Shown piece by piece: positions 17,968 to 26,136 of a stretch of 56,917 nt of DNA. The notes under the pieces are model-generated. The model had not been told where the DNA came from, made no database searches, and was given only the letters and a program-made list of their open reading frames with translations. The DNA is from Bacteroidaceae bacterium. GTDB lineage: Bacteria; Bacteroidota; Bacteroidia; Bacteroidales; Bacteroidaceae. The position numbers and the translations under genes were made by a program. Where the stretch lies: contig JAFUGG010000036.1 in assembly GCA_017469525.1 (NCBI GenBank), positions 1 through 56,917 on the forward strand. Reading direction: 5' to 3'. Each line of letters opens with the position of its first letter. Within the stretch, counting starts at the first letter, position 1.

Positions 17968-17975
17968 TACTTTTG
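17968..17975 (+). promoter_or_regulatory. -7 box for the serine hydrolase gene
   Basis: TACTTTTG fits TAnnTTTG; it lies 117 bp upstream of the start, implying a leader of roughly 110 nt in which I see no clear structure. Confidence 0.45.
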
Positions 17976-18091
17976 CGGCAAGGGAAACCCAAACAGGCAA
18001 ATGACCAGCGGCACAAATCCGCATCATCTGCTTAATCCGTGGTTGAGCATTATCACTCATCGTACTCACATATTATATACAGATACACATT

Positions 18092-19168
18092 ATGAAACAC
18101 TTCGTCATTCGTTACGGTCTTGCCGTATTATTCTGTCTGTGCGGCTTTGCCTTGACAAGCGCATCGGCAAAATCAACCGGCAAGGGAACGACCTCTCTGA
18201 AGCATGCCAAGCCCGACAGCCGGTTGAATGCTGCTATGGAGAACTATCTGCAAGCGGCAAAGGACCAGAAGCTCAACATCCAGAGCGTCATGGTGTTGCA
18301 GCACGGCAAAGTGAAGTACGAGAAATGGTTGAACGGCGGCGAGGCTCAGAAGCCGCACGTCCTGAACAGCGTGAGCAAGACGTTCTCTTCGGCTGCCGTT
18401 GGCTTTGCCATCGAGGAAGGACTCCTGTCGCTCGACGACAAACTGGTTTCCTTCTTCCCCGACGACTTGCCTGCCTCTCCTTCCGAGAACCTGAAGAAGG
18501 TAACGATCCGCAACCTGCTGACTATGAACTGCGGACACGACTCCGAGCCGTCGCGCAAGAAGGAGGGAAGCACATGGGTGAAGACGTTCCTCGACTGGCC
18601 CGTGGAGCATGAGCCGGGCACGTATTTCTGCTACAACAGCATGGGGACGTACATGCTCTCGGCCATCGTGCAGAAGGTGACGGGGCAGAAGGTGGTCGAG
18701 TACCTGCAACCGCGTCTCTTCGACCCTCTTGGCATCGAGGCACCACGCTGGGACGAGAGTCCGCAGGGCATCAACTGCGGCGGATGGGGGCTTTACCTGA
18801 AGACCGAGGACTTGGCAAAGATGGGACAACTGCTCCTGCAGAAAGGCAAATGGAAGGGGAAGCAGGTGCTGCCCGAGAAATATGTCACCGAGATGACTCG
18901 TCGGCAGGTTCCCTGCCAGCCCTCTTGGATAAGGGCGGACAAGGTGGCCGAGAGCGGACTGACGATTGAGAACAGCGATTGGGTGCAAGGCTACGGCTAT
19001 CAGGTTTGGCGTTGTCGGCACAATGCCTATCGTGCCGATGGTGCCGGCGGACAGTACATCATCGTCATCCCCGAGAAGGATGCCGTAGTGATTAATACAG
19101 CCCAACTGAACGACATGCAAGCCGAGCTGAGCCTCATTTGGGACTTCATCCTCCCGGCGTTGAAGTAG
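18092..19168 (+). CDS. Beta-lactamase-family serine hydrolase, secreted
   Basis: 358 residues. Signal peptide about 1-26 (ending SASA). Class C beta-lactamase/penicillin-binding fold: SVSK (Ser93-Lys96) is the SxxK nucleophile motif and YNS (181-183) the YxN motif; a late HNAYRADGAGGQYI segment fits the third motif region (HxG-like, GAGGQY). Such stand-alone proteins are usually esterases or D-amino-acid peptidases rather than antibiotic-resistance enzymes; substrate not predictable. Single-gene unit. Confidence 0.88.
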   Translation: MKHFVIRYGLAVLFCLCGFALTSASAKSTGKGTTSLKHAKPDSRLNAAMENYLQAAKDQKLNIQSVMVLQHGKVKYEKWLNGGEAQKPHVLNSVSKTFSSAAVGFAIEEGLLSLDDKLVSFFPDDLPASPSENLKKVTIRNLLTMNCGHDSEPSRKKEGSTWVKTFLDWPVEHEPGTYFCYNSMGTYMLSAIVQKVTGQKVVEYLQPRLFDPLGIEAPRWDESPQGINCGGWGLYLKTEDLAKMGQLLLQKGKWKGKQVLPEKYVTEMTRRQVPCQPSWIRADKVAESGLTIENSDWVQGYGYQVWRCRHNAYRADGAGGQYIIVIPEKDAVVINTAQLNDMQAELSLIWDFILPALK

Positions 19169-19218
19169 AAGATTTGAGCATCTCGTACAGGCTCTTGGGT
19201 TGTTTTTTCCACTTTCTT

Positions 19219-19249
19219 TTTGTTATATCAACTTATTTTTGTAATTTTG
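19219..19249 (+). promoter_or_regulatory. dapA promoter
   Basis: TTTG (19219-19222) and TAATTTTG (19242-19249) are 19 bp apart, a full -33/-7 match. The start near 19256 gives a leader of about 100 nt that contains two GC-rich hairpins. Confidence 0.65.
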
Positions 19250-19273
19250 CAGCGCGAATGAAGAATTAGGAAC

Positions 19274-19291
19274 GCGGACGTCCACGTCCGC
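19274..19291 (+). other. GC hairpin in the dapA leader
   Basis: GCGGACG (19274-19280) pairs with CGTCCGC (19285-19291) across a 4-nt loop. Together with the dispersed repeat at 19306-19329 it places two stable hairpins between promoter and dapA start. No lysine-riboswitch-like architecture is evident; they may simply be inserted repeats. Confidence 0.55.
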
Positions 19292-19305
19292 CCAGCCAGC
19301 CAAAT

Positions 19306-19329
19306 GCGGACGGGACGCCCGCGCTCCCA
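19306..19329 (+). repeat. GC-rich dispersed repeat, copy 2 (dapA leader)
   Basis: Matches 11153-11176 at 23 of 24 positions. Ends 27 bp before the dapA start codon. Confidence 0.75.
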
Positions 19330-19355
19330 GAAATAAAAGACACTATTGACCATAT

Positions 19356-20243
19356 ATGGCACAAAACAAGTTCCGCGGCCTCGGCATTGCCCTCATCACT
19401 CCGTTCAAGGCAGACGGCAGCATCGATTTCGATGCACTCGACCGTCTAGTGGAGTATCAGATAAAGGGAGGCGCCGACTTCCTCTGCATCATGGGCACTA
19501 CAGCAGAGACACCTACACTGAGCCGCGAAGAGAAAAGATTGTTGAAGGAACACTTGGTGGAACGTGTGGCCGAGCGCGTGCCTCTGCTGATGGGGTGCGG
19601 CGGCAACAACACGGCTGCCATCTTAGACGAGCTGAAGAACGAGGACTGGAAAGGCATCGACGGCGTCTTGAGCGTCTGCCCATACTATAACAAACCTTCG
19701 CAGGAAGGTCTCTACCAGCACTTCGCTGCCATTGCAAAGGCAAGCCCTGTGCCTGTCGTGCTCTACAATGTGCCCGGCAGAACTGGCGTCAACATGACTG
19801 CCGAGACGACGCTTCGCCTGGCCCGCGAGTTCGAGAACATCGTGGCCATCAAGGAAGCCAGCGGCAACATCACGCAGATGGACGACATCATCAAGAACAA
19901 GCCGCAGCACTTCGACGTCATCAGCGGCGACGACGGCATCACCTTCCCGCTCATCACCCTGGGGGCAGTCGGCGTCATCAGCGTCATAGGCAACGCCCTG
20001 CCTGCCGAGTTCAGCCGAATGGTAAGACTTGCTCTCAGAGGAGAGTACAGCACTTCGCTCACCATTCATCACAAGTTCACCGAACTCTTCAAGCTGCTCT
20101 TCGTCGATGGCAACCCGGCCGGCGTGAAGGCGATGCTCAGCGAGATGGGAATGATACAGAACGTCCTCCGTCTGCCCCTCGTCCCTACCCGACTCACTAC
20201 GATGGAGAAGATAAGCCAGATAGTGAAGGAATTAGGGTACTAA
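19356..20243 (+). CDS. dapA: 4-hydroxy-tetrahydrodipicolinate synthase
   Basis: 295 residues, standard length. Schiff-base lysine Lys166 in VAIKEASGN, GTTAETPTL (48-55) and YNVPGRT (137-143, catalytic Tyr137) are all present. It condenses pyruvate with aspartate semialdehyde, the first step to diaminopimelate and lysine, needed for peptidoglycan. Single gene with its own promoter and a structured leader. Confidence 0.96.
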   Translation: MAQNKFRGLGIALITPFKADGSIDFDALDRLVEYQIKGGADFLCIMGTTAETPTLSREEKRLLKEHLVERVAERVPLLMGCGGNNTAAILDELKNEDWKGIDGVLSVCPYYNKPSQEGLYQHFAAIAKASPVPVVLYNVPGRTGVNMTAETTLRLAREFENIVAIKEASGNITQMDDIIKNKPQHFDVISGDDGITFPLITLGAVGVISVIGNALPAEFSRMVRLALRGEYSTSLTIHHKFTELFKLLFVDGNPAGVKAMLSEMGMIQNVLRLPLVPTRLTTMEKISQIVKELGY

Positions 20244-20368
20244 GGCCCCTATCTAACTTCCCCAAAGGGGAGAACTTCTCGTCATAACGACATCACGGAA
20301 TAACGTCATTACGAAACAACTAAACATCTATAACTTTTAAACTTTATAATTTTTAAACTTTATTAATT

Positions 20369-21070
20369 ATGGTTTATTCACACGAAGTACAGAACATGTG
20401 TTGCGTGGCAAAAGGCCCCAACCATGGTCCTGCTCCCATCCCCGAGGAGGGCAAGTGGGTTCAGGCAAAAGAAATCAAGGACATCAGCGGTCTGACTCAC
20501 GGCATTGGCTGGTGCGCTCCTCAGCAGGGCGCTTGTAAGCTGACGCTCAACGTCAAGGACGGCGTCATCGAAGAGGCTCTCGTTGAGACCATCGGTTGCT
20601 CCGGCATGACTCATTCTGCTGCTATGGCAAGCGAGATTCTGCCCGGCAAGACCATCCTCGAGGCTCTGAACACCGACCTGGTTTGCGATGCCATCAACAC
20701 CGCAATGCGCGAGCTCTTCCTCCAGATTGTCTATGGTCGCACACAGAGCGCCTTCTCCGAGGGTGGCTTGATGATTGGTGCCGGCCTCGAAGACCTCGGC
20801 AAAGGCCTCATCAGCCAGACAGGTACGCTCTATGGCACGAAGGTTAAGGGCACACGCTACCTGCAGCTCACCGAAGGCTACATCACCAAGATGTTCCTCG
20901 ACAAGGACGACCAGGTTTGCGGTTACGAGTTCGTTCACATGGGCAAGTTCATGGATGCCATCAAGAAAGGCGTTCCTGCAGACGAAGCCCTGAAGAGTGT
21001 CACTGGCACTTACGGCCGCACAAAGGCCGAGGACGGTGCTGTGAAGAGTATTGACCCACGTAAAGAATAG
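20369..21070 (+). CDS. NifU-like iron-sulfur scaffold-type protein (GGGtGRT partner)
   Basis: 233 residues. The central part resembles NifU/IscU N-domains: GACKLTLNVKDG..EEALVETIGCSGMTHSAAMASEILPGKT follows the NifU order (Cys56, Cys77, then a Ser/Ala helix). Extra cysteines are at 11, 12 and 49. The C-terminal 100 residues, including LQLTEGYITKMFLDKDDQVCGYEF, are outside the NifU domain. Encoded 12 bp before the GGGtGRT gene, an association I know from many anaerobes. It may assemble or deliver a cluster to that partner; this is inference. Confidence 0.75.
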   Translation: MVYSHEVQNMCCVAKGPNHGPAPIPEEGKWVQAKEIKDISGLTHGIGWCAPQQGACKLTLNVKDGVIEEALVETIGCSGMTHSAAMASEILPGKTILEALNTDLVCDAINTAMRELFLQIVYGRTQSAFSEGGLMIGAGLEDLGKGLISQTGTLYGTKVKGTRYLQLTEGYITKMFLDKDDQVCGYEFVHMGKFMDAIKKGVPADEALKSVTGTYGRTKAEDGAVKSIDPRKE

Positions 21071-21082
21071 GAGGAAAAGATT

Positions 21083-22102
21083 ATGATACGTGAAGTAAAA
21101 TTCGAGTCACAAGACCGTCGCATCAAGCAGATTCTTGCTTGCTTGAACAAACATGGTATTGCTTCTATCGAAGAGGCCAATCAGATTTGCGAGGCAGCAG
21201 GCCTCGACCCCTACAAGACTTGTGAAGAGACACAGATGATTTGCTTCGAGAACGCTAAGTGGGCTTACGTCGTAGGTACTGCTATCGCTCTGAAGGAGAA
21301 GGCAAAGGATGCCGTTGAGGCTGCCAACTACATCGGCGAAGGCCTGCAGAGCTTCTGCATCCCCGGTTCCGTTGCTGACGACCGCAAGGTCGGCATCGGT
21401 CACGGCGAACTGGCTGCCCGTCTGCTCAGCCCCGAGACAAAGTGCTTCGCTTTCCTGGCAGGTCACGAGAGTTTCGCAGCTGCTGAAGGCGCCATCAAGA
21501 TTGCTCAGATGGCTAACAAGTCAAGACCAGCCGACAAGCCTCTGCGTTGCATCCTCAATGGCTTAGGCAAGGACGCTGCCATGATCATCAGCCGCATCAA
21601 TGGCTTCACATACGTTCAGACACAATTCGACTACTTCACCGGTGAGCTGAAGGAAGTGAAGCGCATCGCATACAGCAACGGTCCTCGTGCCGCAGTGAAC
21701 TGCTATGGTGCCGACGACGTTCGCGAAGGCGTGGCTATCCTCTGGAAGGAAGACGTTGACGTCAGCATCACAGGTAACTCCACGAACCCCACCCGCTTCC
21801 AGCACCCCGTTGCAGGTACTTACAAGAAGGAGCGCATCCGTGCAGGCAAGGCTTACTTCAGCGTAGCCAGCGGCGGCGGTACAGGTCGCACGCTGCATCC
21901 CGACAACATGGCTGCCGGTCCTGCTTCCTACGGCATGACCGACACGCTGGGTCGTATGCACTCCGACGCTCAGTTTGCAGGTTCCAGCTCAGTGCCCGCT
22001 CACGTAGAGATGATGGGCTTCCTCGGCATCGGCAACAACCCGATGGTAGGTTGCTCGGTGGCTTGCGCAGTACAGGCTGACCTCTACCTGAACAAGAAGT
22101 AA
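21083..22102 (+). CDS. GGGtGRT family protein, function unknown
   Basis: 339 residues. Carries the namesake GGGTGRT motif (264-270) followed by HPDNMAAGPASYG, plus GHESFAAAEGAIK and a Cys-rich N-terminal part (Cys20, 36, 47, 54, 92). The family is highly conserved in Bacteroidetes and Firmicutes but, as far as I know, uncharacterised. Codon choice and the strong terminator after it suggest solid expression. Co-transcribed with the NifU-like gene; a metal or iron-sulfur dependent cytoplasmic enzyme is a reasonable guess. Confidence 0.88.
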   Translation: MIREVKFESQDRRIKQILACLNKHGIASIEEANQICEAAGLDPYKTCEETQMICFENAKWAYVVGTAIALKEKAKDAVEAANYIGEGLQSFCIPGSVADDRKVGIGHGELAARLLSPETKCFAFLAGHESFAAAEGAIKIAQMANKSRPADKPLRCILNGLGKDAAMIISRINGFTYVQTQFDYFTGELKEVKRIAYSNGPRAAVNCYGADDVREGVAILWKEDVDVSITGNSTNPTRFQHPVAGTYKKERIRAGKAYFSVASGGGTGRTLHPDNMAAGPASYGMTDTLGRMHSDAQFAGSSSVPAHVEMMGFLGIGNNPMVGCSVACAVQADLYLNKK

Positions 22103-22142
22103 AGAAGCATCCCGCTCGCCTCTCCGAGAGAGAGGAGACAAT

Positions 22143-22178
22143 ACTCCTGCCAGCTCGAAAGAGCGGCAGGAGTTTTTT
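22143..22178 (+). terminator. Strong Rho-independent terminator after the GGGtGRT gene
   Basis: ACTCCTGCC (22143-22151) pairs with GGCAGGAGT (22165-22173); inside it AGCTC/GAGC also pairs; the stem is followed by a T-run. A short CTCTCCGAGAG palindrome fragment (22112-22135) precedes it. Confidence 0.85.
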
Positions 22179-22192
22179 GTTGTATTATATGA

Positions 22193-22552
22193 ATTTTGTA
22201 AAAATTTTCGCAAATGCGGCCTCCGTGAAGGCATTATTTTTGGTGCAGTGGTACTTCTCTTCATAATTTGCAAAAAATGGGCTTAAATCGAATGCTGTGT
22301 GATTATCAACAAGTTAGAAAGAGACATTTTTGAGCGTGATGTCATAAAAGTACATGAGAGGTTTAGTAATACGTTAAACAAAGCAAAGATTTTGAGCAAA
22401 ATCGGCACAGAGGAAGGGGCAAATCGGCATAGGGGAAAAGGCAATGCAGTATAGGTCTTTGACCAAATCGGCACGCCGGGTTGAGATTTGAGGTACTCGT
22501 CACGACCCGAAGAACCACAATGAGTGACAAAATTTTGTCAAAATTTTCTCAC
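22193..22552 (+). repeat. Intergenic element, copy A, with 22-bp-phased array
   Basis: Order: TTTTGTAAAAATTTTC (22194-22209), a GCCT/AGGC hairpin, CTTAAATCGA (22282-22291), CGTGATGTCATAAAAGTA (22335-22352), TTTAGTAATA (22361-22371), then units with ATCGGCA at 22401, 22423 and 22467 (22445 degenerate), then TTTTGTCAAAATTTTC (22533-22548). Frame shared with copies B and C. The remaining spacer to 22856 holds only a promoter; the open frame at 22481-22714 looks spurious. Confidence 0.65.
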
Positions 22553-22802
22553 AAAAAGACATCGGAGTTTGACACATGTTCACAAGGTCGGACAAGTCAC
22601 AGGAAAACCGATGTCACACAGAAAAGACGGAAAACACGAAAAGATAGTTTAGTTCGCGACAAATCCGTCCAATCAGTTCAATCCGTTGTTTTCTTTCTAT
22701 GTCACGATTCGTGAGTGATTCATGGCAATTATATGTTAAAGATGTCAGACACGAATTAACGTCAACACTCCACGAATTTCCATAAATAAATTCGGCTTTA
22801 CC

Positions 22803-22833
22803 TTTGCTTTTCGCTCTTCTTTTCGTAACTTTG
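22803..22833 (+). promoter_or_regulatory. Promoter for the CxxCH propeller/DUF6057 operon
   Basis: TTTG (22803-22806) and TAACTTTG (22826-22833), 19 bp apart; start codon 24 bp downstream. Confidence 0.65.
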
Positions 22834-22856
22834 CAGCACGGAAACGCTACTTTTCG

Positions 22857-24281
22857 ATGATGAAGACACGCCATCTGCTGCTGCCCCTGCTGGTTCTGCT
22901 GGTCTCTTGCCACGGGCGCGAGGCCAAGGAGAGGGTGGATGCCTGGCCCGAGATATATCCCGACTACATCGGGGTGACGGTGCCCAGGAACATCTGCCCA
23001 CTGAATTTCTCCGTGCCAAATGCAGGACGAATGCAGGTCGTCATTGAGGACGAGAAGGGAAATAGTGTAGAGAGAAGCGGCACCGACCACGTCGAGATAC
23101 CCGTCAAGGCATGGCACAAGTTGCTTTCAGATGCGTCGGAACTGTCTGTGACTGTAAGCGTTTGGGACGAAGAACACAAGGATGGCGTCGCATACAAGCC
23201 TTTTCCTGTCCACGTAAGCAAGGACGACATCGACCCTTGGATTGCCTACCGACTCATTCCTCCCGGTTATGAGAGTTGGAACAGGATGGGCATCTACCAG
23301 CGGAACATCACAGACTTCCACGTGGAGCCCATCATCGAGAATTCGCAGAATAACAAGGGTTGCGTCAACTGCCACTCGTTTGCCAACCACAGCCCCCTCG
23401 ACTTTACCTTCCACGCCCGCGGCAAGAACGGCGGCACCATCGTGATGCGCGACGGCAAGATGAAGAAGGTGGACATCAAGGAGATGAGCGGCGGCAGGCA
23501 CGGTTCCTATAACATCTGGCACCCGTCGAAGAGATATATCGCCTTCTCAAGCAACGCCACGCACCAAGCCTTCTATGGGCAGAGCAAGAACAAGATAGAG
23601 GTGTATGACCTTTGGTCGGATCTCATCGTCTATGACATCGACAGGGAGCAGGTCCTGCAGGACGAGCGTTTCACCGACAGCCTCAACCTCGAGATGTTCC
23701 CCTCCTTTTCGCCCGACGGCAAGTGGCTCTATTTCAGCACGGCCAAGCCCGTGAACATGCCCATGGAAACCGACAGGCTGCACTACAACATCGTGCGTGT
23801 TCCCTTCGACGAGGCGACGGGCAAGCTCGGCGACATCGATACGGTCTACAGCGCATACCGGCAGGGAGGCACTGCCATGATGCCCCGCCTGACGCCCGAC
23901 GGCCGCTATATGCTCTTCTCGCTCGGCGAGTGCGGCGGCTTCAACCTGTACCACACAGAGTCAGACCTGAAGATGATGGACCTCGAGACAGGCGACATGG
24001 TGCCGACGGACATACTGAACAGCCCCAGGTCGGAGAGTCATCACGGCTGGAGCAGCAACGGCAAGTGGGTAGTCTACATGACCAAACGCTTCGACGGGCG
24101 CTACACCAGGCTGATGCTCGCCTACTGGGACGGCCAGCGTTTCCACAAGCCTTTCCTCCTGCCGCAGCAGAACCCGGAGGACAACCTGCTGTTGCTCATG
24201 GCCTACAACGTGCCGGAGTTCATCAAGGGACCCGTCGTCGTGTCGAAGGATGCAATGGCTAACTTTTTCACGAAAGAATGA
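22857..24281 (+). CDS. TolB-like (PD40) beta-propeller lipoprotein with one CxxCH heme-type motif
   Basis: 474 residues. Lipobox LLVSC with Cys18. After an N-terminal Ig-like region (about 40-125) a single c-type heme-binding motif CVNCH (169-173) occurs in GCVNCHSFANHSP; then PD40/TolB-type repeats such as FSPDGKWLYFS, LTPDGRYMLFS and SSNGKWVVYMT make a propeller (about 210-460). Such a motif implies a heme c or a structural Cys pair on an exported protein. Stop overlaps the next start by 4 bp (ATGA), so it is coupled with the DUF6057 membrane protein. Substrate unknown. Confidence 0.82.
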   Translation: MMKTRHLLLPLLVLLVSCHGREAKERVDAWPEIYPDYIGVTVPRNICPLNFSVPNAGRMQVVIEDEKGNSVERSGTDHVEIPVKAWHKLLSDASELSVTVSVWDEEHKDGVAYKPFPVHVSKDDIDPWIAYRLIPPGYESWNRMGIYQRNITDFHVEPIIENSQNNKGCVNCHSFANHSPLDFTFHARGKNGGTIVMRDGKMKKVDIKEMSGGRHGSYNIWHPSKRYIAFSSNATHQAFYGQSKNKIEVYDLWSDLIVYDIDREQVLQDERFTDSLNLEMFPSFSPDGKWLYFSTAKPVNMPMETDRLHYNIVRVPFDEATGKLGDIDTVYSAYRQGGTAMMPRLTPDGRYMLFSLGECGGFNLYHTESDLKMMDLETGDMVPTDILNSPRSESHHGWSSNGKWVVYMTKRFDGRYTRLMLAYWDGQRFHKPFLLPQQNPEDNLLLLMAYNVPEFIKGPVVVSKDAMANFFTKE

Positions 24282-25723
24282 GGAGATACATTATATATTA
24301 TACAGTGCTGGTGGCGCTGATGCTGACGTTTGCCATCTACACAGCCATGCACTTCCCCTACACATACATGACGCTGGAAGGCGACAACTATTGGGTGCTG
24401 ACACGAGACTTCTGGCACCTGAAGCTTGCCACACCGCCTGCCCTGACCACGTGGCTGGCCGATTTCCTGATGCAATACTACAGCTCGCCCTTCATCGCTG
24501 CAGGCATCGAGGCTTTGGCGCTCGGACTTATCGGTCTGCTGGCAAGGCGATGGCTCTCCTGGCTTGCACTGCTGCCGCCCGTCATATTGGGCTTCTTCTG
24601 CACGTTCAGCCTTACCTTCATGCTGCAATGGCTGTTCTTCTTCCTGATGCTGAACGCCTTTGCCACCACAGGTCTCAAGGGAAGGCTGGCATGGAGCTTG
24701 CTTTGCGTACCGATTGGGTTCTTCCTGATGAGGACGCCCCTGCTTGCCTTGCTGATTATTTCGCAGGCAGCTTTGGCATGCAAGGCGTTCGGCATCAAGA
24801 AATGCACCATTTGGCTCATGCCCCTGGCCTTGGTCGGCGTGGCACCACTTGTCTATAGCCAACAAATCGCCTTCATTCCTTTTGAGGAACGATACACAGC
24901 CTTCGGCACATACTTCGATGCACTGACAAGCCGCTACAATCGCGATGGCGAATACGTCAAGAAGTTAGTCTGCCTGTCGAACGAAGGTCGGTGGGAGGAC
25001 ATGCTCTACAGGGAACACGTCAAAGGGGACGCAAGGCGGGGCAATTCCGCTGCTTTGAGGTATGCTTTGCTGGCAGAGAGTGCACTCGGAACGCTGCCCG
25101 ACAACTTCCTCGACTACCCTATTCGCGAGGAGAACCAGTTCTTCTATCCGCACCAGACAGAGTACGTCGCATCCCAGTTCAACCGCCTCTTCTACCTGAA
25201 CCTCTGCATCTACGACGAAGCCTATCACCATGCCCAGGAGTACGGCCAGCTGCAACCGAACGGCATCTGCTTCTCCAGTCTGAGGCAAATGGTGGACTAC
25301 AGCATCGAAGAAGGCGATTATGAAATCAGCGAGAAGTTCATCGAAATCCTCTCCAAATCCAGCTGCCATAAGTCTTTCATCGAGAGTCGAAGGCAGAAAA
25401 TGTCAGCTTGTAAATCGTCAGACCAACAGAAGAAGCCCGTTTCCCTCCGTGCGGACAACTTCGTGGGCGGTTTCCCGTTGCCCATCGAGATGCTCCGCCT
25501 GGCACGTTACTACGGGGATTGTCCGCAGCAGAAGAAGATGGTTGACTACGCCATCTGCTGCTACATGTTGCGAGGCGATGCAGAGCGTTTCGTGATTGCC
25601 ACAAGGGCTTTCGACATCTATAAGGACAAGCCGCTGCCCAAAGCCTACAGGGAGTTCTGGGAGAGGTACGTATCTACGGCATCCACGGCAAGCTCCGTCT
25701 CGAATCCCCTTGATAGGAGGTGA
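24278..25723 (+). CDS. DUF6057-like multi-spanning membrane protein
   Basis: 481 residues. One N-terminal membrane segment (about 5-24), then a cluster of about five (80-200), and a soluble helical C-terminal half with TPR-like spacing (about 230-475). I associate this architecture with DUF6057; function unknown. Translationally coupled to the CxxCH lipoprotein, so both probably act at the envelope. Its last 79 bp overlap the 3' end of recX on the other strand. Confidence 0.75.
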   Translation: MRRYIIYYTVLVALMLTFAIYTAMHFPYTYMTLEGDNYWVLTRDFWHLKLATPPALTTWLADFLMQYYSSPFIAAGIEALALGLIGLLARRWLSWLALLPPVILGFFCTFSLTFMLQWLFFFLMLNAFATTGLKGRLAWSLLCVPIGFFLMRTPLLALLIISQAALACKAFGIKKCTIWLMPLALVGVAPLVYSQQIAFIPFEERYTAFGTYFDALTSRYNRDGEYVKKLVCLSNEGRWEDMLYREHVKGDARRGNSAALRYALLAESALGTLPDNFLDYPIREENQFFYPHQTEYVASQFNRLFYLNLCIYDEAYHHAQEYGQLQPNGICFSSLRQMVDYSIEEGDYEISEKFIEILSKSSCHKSFIESRRQKMSACKSSDQQKKPVSLRADNFVGGFPLPIEMLRLARYYGDCPQQKKMVDYAICCYMLRGDAERFVIATRAFDIYKDKPLPKAYREFWERYVSTASTASSVSNPLDRR

Positions 25724-26136
25724 CGCACGAGCTTGGCTTTGCGGAGGTATTTGTCTGTGTCTTTCAGGGTACGGTCCTTGGCTCTGAGGACGTCGTTCAG
25801 CTTTTCTGAGTAGTCTTCGTCGGGGATGGTCGACATTCCCTCCGCTATTTCCTCGTCGGAGAGGCGTAGGTGGCGAAGCATCTGCCTTATCTTCATGCGC
25901 CCCCAATGATTGTAGCAGAACTTGTCGTGGCAGTAGGCTCGGGCAAAACGTCTGTTGTCAATGTACTTTTCCTCCACAAGACGGCTGACGATTCCTTCTG
26001 CATCTTTGTCGGAAATACCCCACGAGAAAAGTTTTTCCTCAATTTGGGAAATGCAATGCTCGCTCTGGCTGCAAAGGGAAGCAGCCTTGCCAAGCGCCTC
26101 TTCCTTAGTTAGTTGTCCTGTCTTTTCCTTGCCCAT
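25645..26136 (-). CDS. recX: RecX regulatory protein
   Basis: 163 residues made of three-helix RecX repeats: CSQSEHCISQIEEKLFSWG in pieces, EEKYIDNRRFARAYCHDK and the KIRQMLRHLRLSDEEI segment are characteristic. RecX modulates RecA filaments. It overlaps the prmC end by 28 bp upstream and the DUF6057 gene end by 79 bp downstream (convergent). Usually near recA elsewhere; here it is coupled to prmC. Confidence 0.9.
   Translation of the reverse strand: MGKEKTGQLTKEEALGKAASLCSQSEHCISQIEEKLFSWGISDKDAEGIVSRLVEEKYIDNRRFARAYCHDKFCYNHWGRMKIRQMLRHLRLSDEEIAEGMSTIPDEDYSEKLNDVLRAKDRTLKDTDKYLRKAKLVRHLLSRGFETELAVDAVDTYLSQNSL

Noticed and set aside
18092..19168. Antibiotic-resistance beta-lactamase
   Set aside because: The SxxK/YxN fold is shared with many esterases and peptidases; nothing in the sequence singles out an AmpC-type lactamase.
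22481..22714. 77-codon ORF in the spacer before the CxxCH lipoprotein
   Set aside because: Overlaps the element copy A array, has no homology I recognise and no start context.
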